Below are positions 1 through 10,394 of a DNA stretch of 64,000 nucleotides, piece by piece (the stretch's first letter is position 1; the number at the start of each line of letters is the position of its first letter). The position numbers and the translations under genes were made by a program. Location of the stretch: positions 124,001-188,000 of the forward strand of contig NZ_JOEI01000008.1 in the NCBI RefSeq assembly GCF_000718095.1. The letters run 5' to 3'. The notes below the pieces were generated by a model that made no database searches, was not told the DNA's origin, and was given only the letters and a program-made list of their open reading frames with translations. This DNA comes from Streptomyces scopuliridis RB72 (GTDB taxonomy: Bacteria; Actinomycetota; Actinomycetes; Streptomycetales; Streptomycetaceae).

Positions 1-574
1 GCTGGGCCAGGGTGCCGGGACCGGTGACCGGCTTCCCGGCGGCGGCAGCGGCGTGGTGGCGGGCCTGGAGCTCCATGCCGCGCATGGTGTGCAGGACCTC
101 CGCGAGCTTCGGCGCGAAGCCGTGTACCGCGGCGTACTCGTCGGCCCTCAGCTCGGCGCGACGGCTGACGGCGGCTATCAGATAGGGGATGGCGAGCAGC
201 ACGAGCGGCAGCCCGTACAGCATGGTGATCGTGGCCAGGGTGAAGGCACCGATCACCACGATCAGCACGGCGGTGGCCAGGCAGGAGACATAGCTGGCGA
301 CCGTGACCGTGAAGACCACGACCCGACGGATCACCCGCCACGCGACCCGGCCGGGCAGTGAATACCAGTATCCGAGCAGGGACGTCCAGGCGTGCCCGCC
401 GGTGTGGTGGCCGAGTTCATGGGCGAGTACGGCGGCGAGCTGGGCGCTCGGCAGCCTCTCCAGGGCGAACCGGGTGACGCCGACGATGTGCCCGGCCGCG
501 GCGTACGCGTTGAGGTCCTGGCTGTTTTCGATCCACAGCTCATAGCGGCGGCCGCGTGTCCGCCGTCCCGGCAC
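1..574 (-). CDS. M48-type membrane metalloprotease, 3' end beyond the window, probably N-terminally truncated
   Basis: Probable zinc-dependent membrane endopeptidase. The minus-strand frame carries VLAHELGHH, an HExxH zinc site, followed by about 55 hydrophobic residues that can form two membrane helices. After these comes ELRADEYAA, whose Glu fits the third metal ligand. The frame stays open to the left edge. The first plausible start is GTG at 572-574, which overlaps the 3' end of the cyclase gene by 35 bp and leaves only about 50 residues before HExxH. M48 relatives usually carry a longer N-terminal membrane portion, so the 5' end looks lost. The family assignment is from motif and topology only. 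Confidence 0.6.
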   Translation of the reverse strand, partial: MPGRRTRGRRYELWIENSQDLNAYAAAGHIVGVTRFALERLPSAQLAAVLAHELGHHTGGHAWTSLLGYWYSLPGRVAWRVIRRVVVFTVTVASYVSCLATAVLIVVIGAFTLATITMLYGLPLVLLAIPYLIAAVSRRAELRADEYAAVHGFAPKLAEVLHTMRGMELQARHHAAAAAGKPVTGPGTLAQ

Positions 575-1229
575 GGGCGCCCGCGGCGGCGGCGAGGGCT
601 GTCGCCACGGCGGTGAGGGCGCCCGCGCGGGCGCCCGCTTCGGCCTTGTCCGGAGCGCCGGCCTTCCCCTTCGGTACCGGCCCGTGCAGCCAGGCCTGCA
701 GCGGCCCGTTCTTGCTGTCGACGGTGACAGGGTGGAAGTCCGCCGCCGGGATACCGGGGTGGTCATGGCGCACGATCCCGGCGTGCACCTGTTCCGAGAC
801 ACAGAGCACGAAGTCGTCGGACCGCTCGCGCAGCGCGTCACGCAGCACATCCGCGTCGAGCAGTCGGCAGGCGTGGTTGAGGTCGGAGCCGACCCAGCCG
901 TCATACGCGTCGATCGCCACGTACCCGGTCGCGAGGACCGACCGCAGCCGGATCTGCGCGGAACTCGACGCCATCCGGTTGGTCGCCCTCAGCCGCACCG
1001 GCACCTCGGTCAGCAGAGCCCGGAGCAGCCGGGGCACCGAGGCGTTGGCGTCGATCAGCTCCATCACGGCGTCCCCGCGGTCCGCGCGGCGCCGCCGCTT
1101 CTCGTCGATACCGGCGGCCTCAAGGGCCCGGTCGGCGATGTCGTAGAGCATGCGGCGCAGATACCTCTGCTCCACGTCGTCGCGGTCGCTGTACTTCTCG
1201 ATGTCGAGCAGCAGAATCGTGCGGCTCAC
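540..1229 (-). CDS. Class III nucleotidyl cyclase homology domain protein
   Basis: A 229-residue protein starting at GTG 1229. The core residues of class III adenylyl/guanylyl cyclases can be placed: Asp9 in LLLDIE and Asp53 in RGDAV as the two metal-binding aspartates, and Asn118 and Arg122 in LNHACR as the transition-state pair. It may therefore be an active cNMP cyclase; the substrate base cannot be read from the sequence. The C-terminus is an Ala/Gly/Arg-rich tail. It lies directly downstream of a cyclic-nucleotide-binding (Crp-like) gene and overlaps it. A regulatory pairing of cyclase and sensor is an inference. An inactive cyclase-like signalling domain is the alternative. Confidence 0.6.
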   Translation of the reverse strand: MSRTILLLDIEKYSDRDDVEQRYLRRMLYDIADRALEAAGIDEKRRRRADRGDAVMELIDANASVPRLLRALLTEVPVRLRATNRMASSSAQIRLRSVLATGYVAIDAYDGWVGSDLNHACRLLDADVLRDALRERSDDFVLCVSEQVHAGIVRHDHPGIPAADFHPVTVDSKNGPLQAWLHGPVPKGKAGAPDKAEAGARAGALTAVATALAAAAGARAGTADTRPPL

Positions 1230-1836
1230 GGGGTCGCTGCACCATCTCCCGGGACGCCCCGACCGACCCGGCCAACTCCTGCTTGCTCAGCGGTACGGAC
1301 AGCTCGATGCCGTCGTCCGTCCGCCTCCCGTGCGTACGTGCCAGATCGAGCAGCAGTACGGCGAACCGCTCCCGCACGCTCATCGAGGCGAATTCCAGCC
1401 GCCGGCGGTCCGCGGCGCGGGTACGGTCGGCGGTGAGTCCGAGCAGCCTCAGTGCCACCTGTGGCGAGGCCGCCAGTAACTCCCGGAAACGGTCGTGCTC
1501 CACCGCGACGGCCTCTACGGGCTCCAGAGCCGTGACGGTCGCCGATCGCACCCGGCCCGTGAGCGCGGCGGACTCCCCGACGATGTCGCCGGGGCCGCGC
1601 AGGGCGAGGAGCGCCTCGTACCCATTCGCGGCCGACGCCGTCACTTTCGTCCAGCCGTACCGGATCAGCAGCACATGGGTGGACGGTTCATGCTGGCGTA
1701 TGAGTGCGTCGCGGGGGACGAAGCTGAGGGTGCTGCCCAGTGCCAGCAGCGCCGCACGGTCCTCGCGTTCCAGCCGGGCCAGAAACGGCACTCGGTCGTC
1801 CAGCCCCGTGCTTTCCGGCAAGTCAGCCGCCGACAT
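1120..1836 (-). CDS. Crp/Fnr-family regulator with damaged C-terminal helix-turn-helix
   Basis: The ATG at 1836 is preceded by a GGGGGAG ribosome site. Residues about 20-130 form a cyclic-nucleotide-binding barrel (FVPRDALIRQHEPSTHVLLIRYGWTK is the typical opening). A dimer helix follows, then the Crp DNA-binding domain (LSKQELAGSVGASREMVQR). Right after the recognition helix the frame runs into Pro/Arg-rich sequence that is out of frame with, and overlaps by 110 bp, the cyclase gene. The wing expected of Crp-type domains is missing. Dropping one C from the CCCC run just upstream of 1229 would fuse the frame to the cyclase. I read this as a deletion or frameshift product; a sequencing error is possible. 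Confidence 0.6.
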   Translation of the reverse strand: MSAADLPESTGLDDRVPFLARLEREDRAALLALGSTLSFVPRDALIRQHEPSTHVLLIRYGWTKVTASAANGYEALLALRGPGDIVGESAALTGRVRSATVTALEPVEAVAVEHDRFRELLAASPQVALRLLGLTADRTRAADRRRLEFASMSVRERFAVLLLDLARTHGRRTDDGIELSVPLSKQELAGSVGASREMVQRPREPHDSAARHREVQRPRRRGAEVSAPHALRHRRPGP

Positions 1837-2002
1837 GCACTCCCCCGATCGTCTCGCTCCGCGATCACCTCAGTGAACAGGCAAGCTACTGAAGGTGAGG
1901 CGTGAGTGCCGGAGGAATGGCCGGTTTCCGCGGGGAGCGGGGACACTCGGGTGGAACGGGCGCACGGAGACGTCCGGCGTGTCGGGGGGCTCGGCATTTG
2001 TT
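1837..2002. other. Divergent intergenic region, crp-like gene / str operon
   Basis: This stretch separates the minus-strand regulator from the str promoter. Apart from the ribosome site of the regulator I see no further gene or clear inverted repeat in it. Confidence 0.4.
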
Positions 2003-2031
2003 TTGACCGGAGTCCATGAGGTAGGTACGCT
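2003..2031 (+). promoter_or_regulatory. str operon promoter, principal-sigma type
   Basis: TTGACC at 2003-2008 and TACGCT at 2026-2031 are separated by exactly 17 bp, a near-consensus Streptomyces vegetative promoter. Transcription would start near 2038, giving a leader of about 185 nt before rpsL. Confidence 0.7.
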
Positions 2032-2111
2032 CAGACCTTGTGCCTGGGGTGTGCCTGGGCTCCTGTGCGTGTCCTCAACCGCACGCGAGCTTGAGCACCG
2101 GCCATCGTAAT

Positions 2112-2200
2112 CTGCGCCCTCCTCGCCCTCGGCGAGGCCACGCAGTATTCGACACACCCGACCGCGTGGGTCGGAGGTGTTCCAGGTTAGTTTCACTAAC
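2112..2200 (+). promoter_or_regulatory. Structured rpsL leader with three hairpins
   Basis: The leader holds three potential hairpins. The first is CCTCGCC (2121-2127) pairing with GGCGAGG (2131-2137), extended by CTGCG/CGCAG at 2112-2116 and 2141-2145. The second is CCGACC-GCGT-GGGTCGG within 2150-2176. The third is GTTAGT-TTC-ACTAAC at 2186-2200, ending 23 nt before the start codon. Control of the str operon through this leader is an inference. Confidence 0.5.
2150..2176 (+). repeat. 27-nt leader element, copy 1 (str operon)
   Basis: This segment matches 8680-8706, in the S10 leader, at 26 of 27 positions; the only difference is A versus G at position 7. It contains CCGACC and GGTCGG arms around a GCGT loop. 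Position and orientation relative to the operon are alike in both copies. Confidence 0.75.
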
Positions 2201-2223
2201 GGCACACAGAAACCGGAGAAGTA

Positions 2224-2595
2224 GTGCCTACGATCCAGCAGCTGGTCCGGAAGGGCCGGCAGGACAAGGTCGAGAAGAACAAGACGCCCGCACTTGAGGG
2301 TTCCCCTCAGCGCCGCGGCGTCTGCACGCGTGTCTTCACGACCACCCCGAAGAAGCCGAACTCGGCCCTCCGGAAGGTCGCGCGTGTGCGTCTGACCTCC
2401 GGCATCGAGGTCACGGCCTACATTCCGGGTGAGGGACACAACCTGCAGGAGCACTCGATCGTGCTCGTGCGTGGTGGCCGTGTGAAGGACCTGCCGGGTG
2501 TTCGCTACAAGATCATCCGCGGCTCCCTTGACACCCAGGGCGTCAAGAACCGCAAGCAGGCCCGCAGCCGCTACGGCGCCAAGAAGGAGAAGTAA
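2224..2595 (+). CDS. rpsL: 30S ribosomal protein S12
   Basis: S12 lies at the decoding centre and controls accuracy of codon reading. The 123-residue product has the family length and the motifs [13 protein letters not shown] and [12 protein letters not shown]. Lys43, Lys88 and Pro91, the usual sites of streptomycin-resistance mutations, are wild type, and Asp89, the methylthiolated residue in other bacteria, is present. The GTG start at 2224 has a GGAG ribosome site. It is the first gene of the str operon, transcribed from the promoter at 2003-2031, with rpsG following after 2 nt. Confidence 0.97.
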   Translation: MPTIQQLVRKGRQDKVEKNKTPALEGSPQRRGVCTRVFTTTPKKPNSALRKVARVRLTSGIEVTAYIPGEGHNLQEHSIVLVRGGRVKDLPGVRYKIIRGSLDTQGVKNRKQARSRYGAKKEK

Positions 2596-2597
2596 GA

Positions 2598-3068
2598 ATG
2601 CCTCGTAAGGGCCCCGCCCCGAAGCGCCCGGTCATCATCGACCCGGTCTACGGTTCTCCTCTTGTCACGTCGCTGATCAACAAGCTTCTGCTCAACGGCA
2701 AGCGTTCCACTGCCGAGCGGATTGTGTACGGCGCCATGGAAGGCCTCCGCGAGAAGACCGGCAACGACCCGGTCATCACGCTGAAGCGCGCGCTTGAGAA
2801 CGTCAAGCCCACGCTTGAGGTCAAGTCCCGCCGTGTCGGTGGCGCCACCTACCAGGTGCCGATCGAGGTCAAGCCCGGTCGCGCCGCCACCCTCGCTCTG
2901 CGCTGGGTCGTGGGTTACTCCCGCGCCCGTCGCGAGAAGACCATGACCGAACGCCTCATGAACGAGCTGCTCGACGCCTCCAACGGTCTCGGCGCCTCGG
3001 TCAAGAAGCGTGAGGACACGCACAAGATGGCCGAGTCCAACAAGGCCTTCGCGCACTACCGCTGGTAG
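2598..3068 (+). CDS. rpsG: 30S ribosomal protein S7
   Basis: S7 initiates assembly of the 30S head and contacts tRNA in the E site. The 156-residue length and sequence ([45 protein letters not shown] end) are typical. It starts 2 nt after rpsL with an AAGGAGAA ribosome site, so translation is likely coupled. In many bacteria S7 is the repressor of its own operon; whether that holds here is not visible. Confidence 0.97.
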   Translation: MPRKGPAPKRPVIIDPVYGSPLVTSLINKLLLNGKRSTAERIVYGAMEGLREKTGNDPVITLKRALENVKPTLEVKSRRVGGATYQVPIEVKPGRAATLALRWVVGYSRARREKTMTERLMNELLDASNGLGASVKKREDTHKMAESNKAFAHYRW

Positions 3069-3106
3069 TCGCTACCCACATCGAGACCGAGAGAAGATTG
3101 AGCCTT

Positions 3107-5233
<2,127 letters not shown>

Positions 5234-5393
5234 CTCTTCCGAGTCCACGCTTTAGGCTTGTCACCGGCAAGTCCTGGGGCAGTTCCGCCGGATCCACCGG
5301 ATCATGGCGGGGCCGCCCCGGGGGCCGGCATCCCAGCAAAGATCACCTGGCGCCGATGAGTAAGGCGTACAGAACCACTCCAGGAGGACCCCA
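5234..5393 (+). promoter_or_regulatory. fusA-tuf intergenic region with possible secondary tuf promoter
   Basis: The gap is 160 bp, far longer than the others in this operon. TAGGCT at 5253-5258 could be a -10 but has no good -35. The region downstream is very GC-rich with short inverted repeats, and a strong AGGAGG ribosome site lies at 5382-5387. In Streptomyces species tuf1 is reported to have its own promoter in this gap; the exact site here is uncertain. Confidence 0.4.
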
Positions 5394-6587
<1,194 letters not shown>

Positions 6588-6623
6588 TCGCTGATCTGAC
6601 CTGGTAGCTCCTCGGAGCATCCA

Positions 6624-6680
6624 ACAAGGGCCCCGTCCATTGTTCTCACGAACGGTGGACGGGGCCCTTGTGTTTCTCCC
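6624..6680 (+). terminator. str operon terminator
   Basis: The arm at 6624-6639 pairs perfectly over 16 bp with 6656-6671, and the stem can extend inward through G-U pairs to GTTC/GAAC around a TCAC loop. The distal arm is followed by GTTTCTC. Confidence 0.85.
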
Positions 6681-7097
6681 TCACCCGGGGACTGCGAAGA
6701 CGCTTCGTTCCACCACATCGGCGAGGATCTGAGCGGCTGCCCGGAAGTCGTTGTCGTCATGGATGACCACCAGCCCGTGGTGCGCTGCCGTCGCGCAGAC
6801 AAGCCAGTCGACCACGGAGAGGCTCTGGTGCTGTCCGCGCTGAGCGAGTCTGTACTCGCCCGTCCCGATCCAGTCCCATGCGCGCTTGGGTACCGGTACG
6901 TCGGGATGCAGGTCCTTGAACATTTCTGTCATCTGGTCGTACTCGTCGAGACTGCGTGCGGATTGCCGGAACTCCGCGCGTTGCGGGGCGCATGAGCCGA
7001 TCGCTCCCTCGTCGAGCTCGTGTCCCCATAGATCGTTGAGCTTGCGGTCACGCTGGAGACGCCACACCGCTGTGGAGTCGGCGAGATAACGGATCAC
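6681..7097 (-). CDS. PIN-domain ribonuclease, VapC-type toxin
   Basis: A 138-residue PIN domain protein, predicted to cleave RNA when freed from its antitoxin. The acidic metal-binding residues can be placed: Asp7 (YLADST), Glu42 (APQRAEF), Asp97 (SVVDWLVCA) and Asp114/Asp115/Asp117 (IHDDNDF). It starts at GTG 7097, 2 nt after the stop of the VapB-like gene, so the two are an operon and likely coupled. The strand is opposite to tuf, whose terminator ends next to this stop codon. The family call is firm; the RNA target is unknown. Confidence 0.8.
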   Translation of the reverse strand: MIRYLADSTAVWRLQRDRKLNDLWGHELDEGAIGSCAPQRAEFRQSARSLDEYDQMTEMFKDLHPDVPVPKRAWDWIGTGEYRLAQRGQHQSLSVVDWLVCATAAHHGLVVIHDDNDFRAAAQILADVVERSVFAVPG

Positions 7098-7099
7098 GT

Positions 7100-7348
7100 T
7101 CAGGCGGCTCCCTTGTGAGAGTGCTGCCCGGCCGGAGTGCCCTTCTCGGCAGCGTGACGCTGCTGGAACCCCTCTTCATCCCAGTGCTGCGCGTTCTCCA
7201 GGTGGCGCGCCCGCCTCTCGGTACGCCGGCGCCGCTCCGCGTACTCCCGCAGAGCGATGTTGACCATCTCTTTCTTGGTCTTGGCTCCGGACAGCCTCAT
7301 CGCTTCCGAGAGCGCGTCATCGTCGATGTCGATCTGGGTGGCGGACAT
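7100..7348 (-). CDS. VapB-type antitoxin
   Basis: An 82-residue protein starting at ATG 7348 with GGAGGTG upstream. The N-terminus (SATQIDIDDDALSEAMRLSG, then KTKKEMVNIALREYAERRR) fits a ribbon-helix-helix DNA-binding domain of VapB type. The charged C-terminal part would bind and inhibit the PIN toxin encoded directly downstream. Autorepression of the pair is expected from the family but no operator was identified. The upstream in-frame ATG at 7366 lacks a ribosome site and was not chosen. Confidence 0.75.
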   Translation of the reverse strand: MSATQIDIDDDALSEAMRLSGAKTKKEMVNIALREYAERRRRTERRARHLENAQHWDEEGFQQRHAAEKGTPAGQHSHKGAA

Positions 7349-7379
7349 GGTGCACCTCCGTAGCATGGGTCACATACAA

Positions 7380-7580
7380 AGCTAGCCCATGTTTCATACG
7401 GAGCACCTCCGAGCCGGGGATCTGTCCGTTTCTGGTGTTGTCGTACGGCCTGACGTGTACGTGTGGTCCTTGATAGCCGGGTTCCCCAGGTTTCTGGTGC
7501 CCGAACCAATGGTCCTGGTAGACGATGATGTCCGCCCCGCCGCTTCGGAGTCGTGGCCCGGCCCAAGTCGTCCACATCAA
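7380..7580 (-). pseudogene. Remnant resembling the C-terminal end of a polymorphic toxin
   Basis: The minus frame reads GGADIIVYQDHWFGHQKPGEP and then QGPHVHVRPYDNTRNGQIPG. I associate a PHxHVRP...NTRxGxxPG signature with C-terminal domains of polymorphic (RHS/YD-type) toxins. There is no upstream domain, no ribosome site, and the tail runs into the promoter of the vapB-like gene. It is best read as a decayed fragment. The resemblance is from memory and needs a profile search. Confidence 0.35.
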
Positions 7581-7644
7581 AGGACGCTGCGTACAGGGGG
7601 CCGGCGCGCGTACGTACCGGCCCCCCGCGTACGTCGTGGACCGG

Positions 7645-8109
7645 TCAGACCCAGTCCCAGCTCACATTGATCCGTCCGGCGTTGAGGTCGCCGATCTGGC
7701 GGAACGCGGCGGGGCTGAGGTCCACGTCGTTCGTGGCGCAGCCGGAACATCTGTCCACGACCGTCACGGTCACGGAGCCGAGCGGGCCGTTGACCCGTAA
7801 CTGCTTGCCGCACACGGGGGAGTTGTTGGGGTTGGGGTAGTTGCCGTACAGGGCGGGCGAGACGGCCACGACCAACTGGCTGTCGTCGTTGAACCAACCG
7901 CAGGCGCCGAGGCCGGTGTTGTACCAGGTGGCCTGGCCGCTGACCTGCGCGTCGCTCGGCGCGGCGGCGGCCGGGCCGGCGGTGGCGCCGAGGGCCCCGA
8001 GCGCGAGGACGGACGAGGCTCCGGCCAGCAGAGCGGCGGTGCGGGTGCGGGGGGTGGCGCGCGTGTGGGTGGGGGTGCTGTTCGTGGTCGTGCCTGTGGT
8101 GCGGGACAT
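7645..8109 (-). CDS. Secreted RlpA/expansin-like double-psi beta-barrel protein
   Basis: A 154-residue exported protein starting at ATG 8109. An Arg-rich N-terminus and the hydrophobic stretch AALLAGASSVLALGALGATAG, with an AxA-type end (GPAAAAPS), give a signal peptide of about 50 residues. The mature part is a short double-psi beta-barrel: GQATWYNTGLGACGWFNDD, VCGKQLRV, VTVVDRCSGCATNDVDLSPAAF. Cys pairs and the DLSPAAF motif match small barwin/expansin-like proteins acting on cell wall or plant/fungal polysaccharide. The substrate is not known. The upstream in-frame ATG at 8196 would spoil the signal peptide. Confidence 0.75.
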   Translation of the reverse strand: MSRTTGTTTNSTPTHTRATPRTRTAALLAGASSVLALGALGATAGPAAAAPSDAQVSGQATWYNTGLGACGWFNDDSQLVVAVSPALYGNYPNPNNSPVCGKQLRVNGPLGSVTVTVVDRCSGCATNDVDLSPAAFRQIGDLNAGRINVSWDWV

Positions 8110-8679
8110 GCGATCAACCCTTCGAACAGTGGGTGGCTTGGTCCAGGCCAAGGCTGTTCGAATGGATTCCGCTTTCCCAGAGCCTTTCCGGCTCACCTAC
8201 TGCGCCTTCCGGCCAACGCCCCCGATGGCTGTGCAGGATCCTCGGGTGGGCGCACTCGTCACTACGGGCCCGCTCGTCGTCACCGTACGTACGGGCTCGC
8301 GGCGCGGCCGTCGCTCCCCTTCTCGGAGTGCCGGGCCGGTCGCTGATTCATCTGTGCGGGCGTGGGGTACGCTTTCCGGCCGCGATTGGCCAGGGCCCAG
8401 GCCGTTATGGCACACTGTTCAGGTTGCTCGGTTGAGTGCCGATGCTGCGCGCCTCCCGCCGGGAGGACCGGAAGCGAGTCCCACAGTACTCGTCGTCCCA
8501 ACTGCCCCTCCGGGCAGCGCTGGGGCGGACGTACGGGAATCTTCCGGGAAGCGTGAGCGGGGCTCCGGCCAGGCGCCCGGTGGCTAATCGCGATATCGCG
8601 GCCCGGCCCCGGCTCGCGGTCGTAGGACCGCACCCCTTGGCAGGGAAATTCCTTCGGGAGATTTTCATTGGCGAGGATG
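8110..8679 (+). promoter_or_regulatory. S10 operon upstream region and long leader
   Basis: No gene is supported in this stretch. Two weak vegetative promoter candidates are visible: TTGGCC 8386-8391 with CACACT 8411-8416 (spacer 19), and TACGCT 8368-8373 with only a poor -35. From either, the rpsJ transcript would have a leader of more than 340 nt. The reading frame open across 8436-8852 has no codon support and is taken as leader. The GATATC-centred CGCGATATCGCG at 8589-8600 is a perfect 12-bp palindrome of unknown meaning. Confidence 0.4.
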
Positions 8680-8706
8680 CGACACGCCCGACCGCGTGGG
8701 TCGGAG
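8680..8706 (+). repeat. 27-nt leader element, copy 2 (S10 operon)
   Basis: It matches the str leader copy at 2150-2176 in 26 of 27 positions, including the CCGACC-GCGT-GGGTCGG hairpin. It lies 58 nt upstream of the rpsJ start, whereas the str copy lies 47 nt upstream of rpsL. A GGCGAGG heptamer precedes the element in both leaders. Confidence 0.75.
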
Positions 8707-8764
8707 CGGGGCGCGGAGCTACCGGGTTCCAGAGCGTTACGAGAGACAGGACTACGAAGCAGCC

Positions 8765-9073
8765 ATGGCGGGACAGAAGATCCGCATCCGGCTCAAGGCC
8801 TACGACCACGAGGTCATCGATTCCTCGGCGAAGAAGATCGTCGAGACGGTGACGCGTACTGGTGCGTCGGTCGCGGGCCCGGTGCCGCTGCCCACTGAGA
8901 AGAACGTGTACTGCGTCATCAAGTCGCCGCACAAGTACAAGGACTCGCGCGAGCACTTCGAGATGCGCACGCACAAGCGCCTGATCGACATTCTCGACCC
9001 GACGCCCAAGACCGTTGACTCGCTGATGCGCCTGGACCTTCCGGCCGGCGTTGACATCGAGATCAAGCTCTGA
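8765..9073 (+). CDS. rpsJ: 30S ribosomal protein S10
   Basis: S10 belongs to the 30S head and, as NusE, to transcription antitermination complexes. The 102-residue product has the family length and the signature [38 protein letters not shown] and [10 protein letters not shown]. The Shine-Dalgarno sequence before ATG 8765 is weak (only AGGA about 15 nt away), unusual for a ribosomal protein gene and consistent with leader-dependent control. It is the first gene of the S10 operon. Confidence 0.97.
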   Translation: MAGQKIRIRLKAYDHEVIDSSAKKIVETVTRTGASVAGPVPLPTEKNVYCVIKSPHKYKDSREHFEMRTHKRLIDILDPTPKTVDSLMRLDLPAGVDIEIKL

Positions 9074-9087
9074 GAGGCGCGGAAGAG

Positions 9088-9732
9088 ATGGCAAAGCAGA
9101 TCAAGGGTGTCCTGGGCGAGAAGCTCGGCATGACCCAGGTCTGGGACGAGAACAACCGTGTCGTCCCGGTGACCGTCGTCAAGGCCGGGCCCTGCGTTGT
9201 TACCCAGGTCCGTACGAATGACTCCGACGGCTACGAGTCGGTCCAGATCGCCTTCGGCGAGATCGACCCGCGCAAGGTGAACAAGCCCCTCAAGGGCCAC
9301 TTCGCCAAGGCCGACGTGACCCCCCGCCGCCACCTGGTGGAGCTCCGCACCTCCGACGCCGCCGAGTACACGCTCGGCCAGGAGATCACCGCCGCCACGT
9401 TCGAGTCCGGCGTCAAGGTCGACGTCACGGGCAAGAGCAAGGGCAAGGGCTTCGCCGGTGTCATGAAGCGTCACAACTTCAAGGGCCTCGGCGCCGGTCA
9501 CGGCACCCAGCGCAAGCACCGCTCTCCCGGCTCCATCGGTGGCTGCGCCACCCCGGGCCGTGTGTTCAAGGGCCTCCGCATGGCGGGCCGTATGGGCAAC
9601 GAGCGGGTCACCACCCAGAACCTGACCGTTCACGCCGTTGACGCGGAGAAGGGCCTGCTCCTGATCAAGGGCGCGGTTCCTGGTCCGAACGGCGGCCTCG
9701 TCCTGGTCCGTACCGCGGCCAAGGGGGCCTGA
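9088..9732 (+). CDS. rplC: 50S ribosomal protein L3
   Basis: L3 is an early 50S assembly protein whose loop reaches towards the peptidyl transferase centre. The product has 214 residues, with [21 protein letters not shown] at the start, and the conserved loop [16 protein letters not shown]...[15 protein letters not shown] near residues 115-155. It is the second gene of the S10 operon, 14 nt after rpsJ and 8 nt before rplD. Confidence 0.97.
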   Translation: MAKQIKGVLGEKLGMTQVWDENNRVVPVTVVKAGPCVVTQVRTNDSDGYESVQIAFGEIDPRKVNKPLKGHFAKADVTPRRHLVELRTSDAAEYTLGQEITAATFESGVKVDVTGKSKGKGFAGVMKRHNFKGLGAGHGTQRKHRSPGSIGGCATPGRVFKGLRMAGRMGNERVTTQNLTVHAVDAEKGLLLIKGAVPGPNGGLVLVRTAAKGA

Positions 9733-9740
9733 GGTAACTG

Positions 9741-10394
9741 ATGAGCACCGTTGACATCCTTTCGCCGGCAGGCGACAAGGCCGGGACCGTCGAACTCCCC
9801 TCGGAGATCTTCGACGCGAAGGTCAGCATTCCGCTGATCCACCAGGTCGTTGTCGCCCAGCTGGCCGCTGCCCGACAGGGCACGCACAAGACCAAGACCC
9901 GCGGCGAAGTCCGTGGCGGTGGCAAGAAGCCGTACCGCCAGAAGGGCACCGGCCGCGCCCGTCAGGGTTCGACCCGCGCTCCGCAGTTCGCCGGTGGTGG
10001 CGTCGTCCACGGCCCCGTGCCGCGTGACTACTCGCAGCGGACCCCCAAGAAGATGAAGGCCGCCGCCCTGCGCGGTGCCCTCACCGACCGGGCCCGTCAC
10101 TCTCGTATCCACGTCGTTTCCGGCCTGGTCGAGGACGCGGTGTCCACCAAGGCCGCCAGGACCCTGATCGGCAAGATCAGCGAGCGCAAGAACGTGCTGC
10201 TGGTCGTCGAGAGGTCCGACGAGGCCGCGTGGCTGTCCGCCCGCAACCTGCCCCAGGTGCACATCCTGGCGCCGGGCCAGCTGAACACGTACGACGTGCT
10301 CGTCTCCGACGACGTGGTCTTCACCCAGGCCGCCTTCGAGTCTTTCGTGTCTGGCCCCTCCAAGGCCGTAGAGACCGAAGGGAGCGAAGCCTGA
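9741..10394 (+). CDS. rplD: 50S ribosomal protein L4
   Basis: L4 helps start 50S assembly and lines the exit tunnel. The product has 217 residues. The extended tunnel loop is visible as [19 protein letters not shown], the region altered in macrolide-resistant mutants, with no obvious deviation. Its TGA overlaps the ATG of rplW (CTGATG), so translation is coupled. In E. coli L4 represses its operon; nothing here shows whether this applies. Confidence 0.97.
   Translation: MSTVDILSPAGDKAGTVELPSEIFDAKVSIPLIHQVVVAQLAAARQGTHKTKTRGEVRGGGKKPYRQKGTGRARQGSTRAPQFAGGGVVHGPVPRDYSQRTPKKMKAAALRGALTDRARHSRIHVVSGLVEDAVSTKAARTLIGKISERKNVLLVVERSDEAAWLSARNLPQVHILAPGQLNTYDVLVSDDVVFTQAAFESFVSGPSKAVETEGSEA

Noticed and set aside
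2224..2595. Streptomycin-resistance mutation in rpsL
   Set aside because: Lys43, Lys88 and Pro91 are all the wild-type residues.
8436..8852. Open frame in the S10 leader entering rpsJ out of frame
   Set aside because: It has no family similarity and poor codon bias, and overlaps the rpsJ start; taken as leader sequence.
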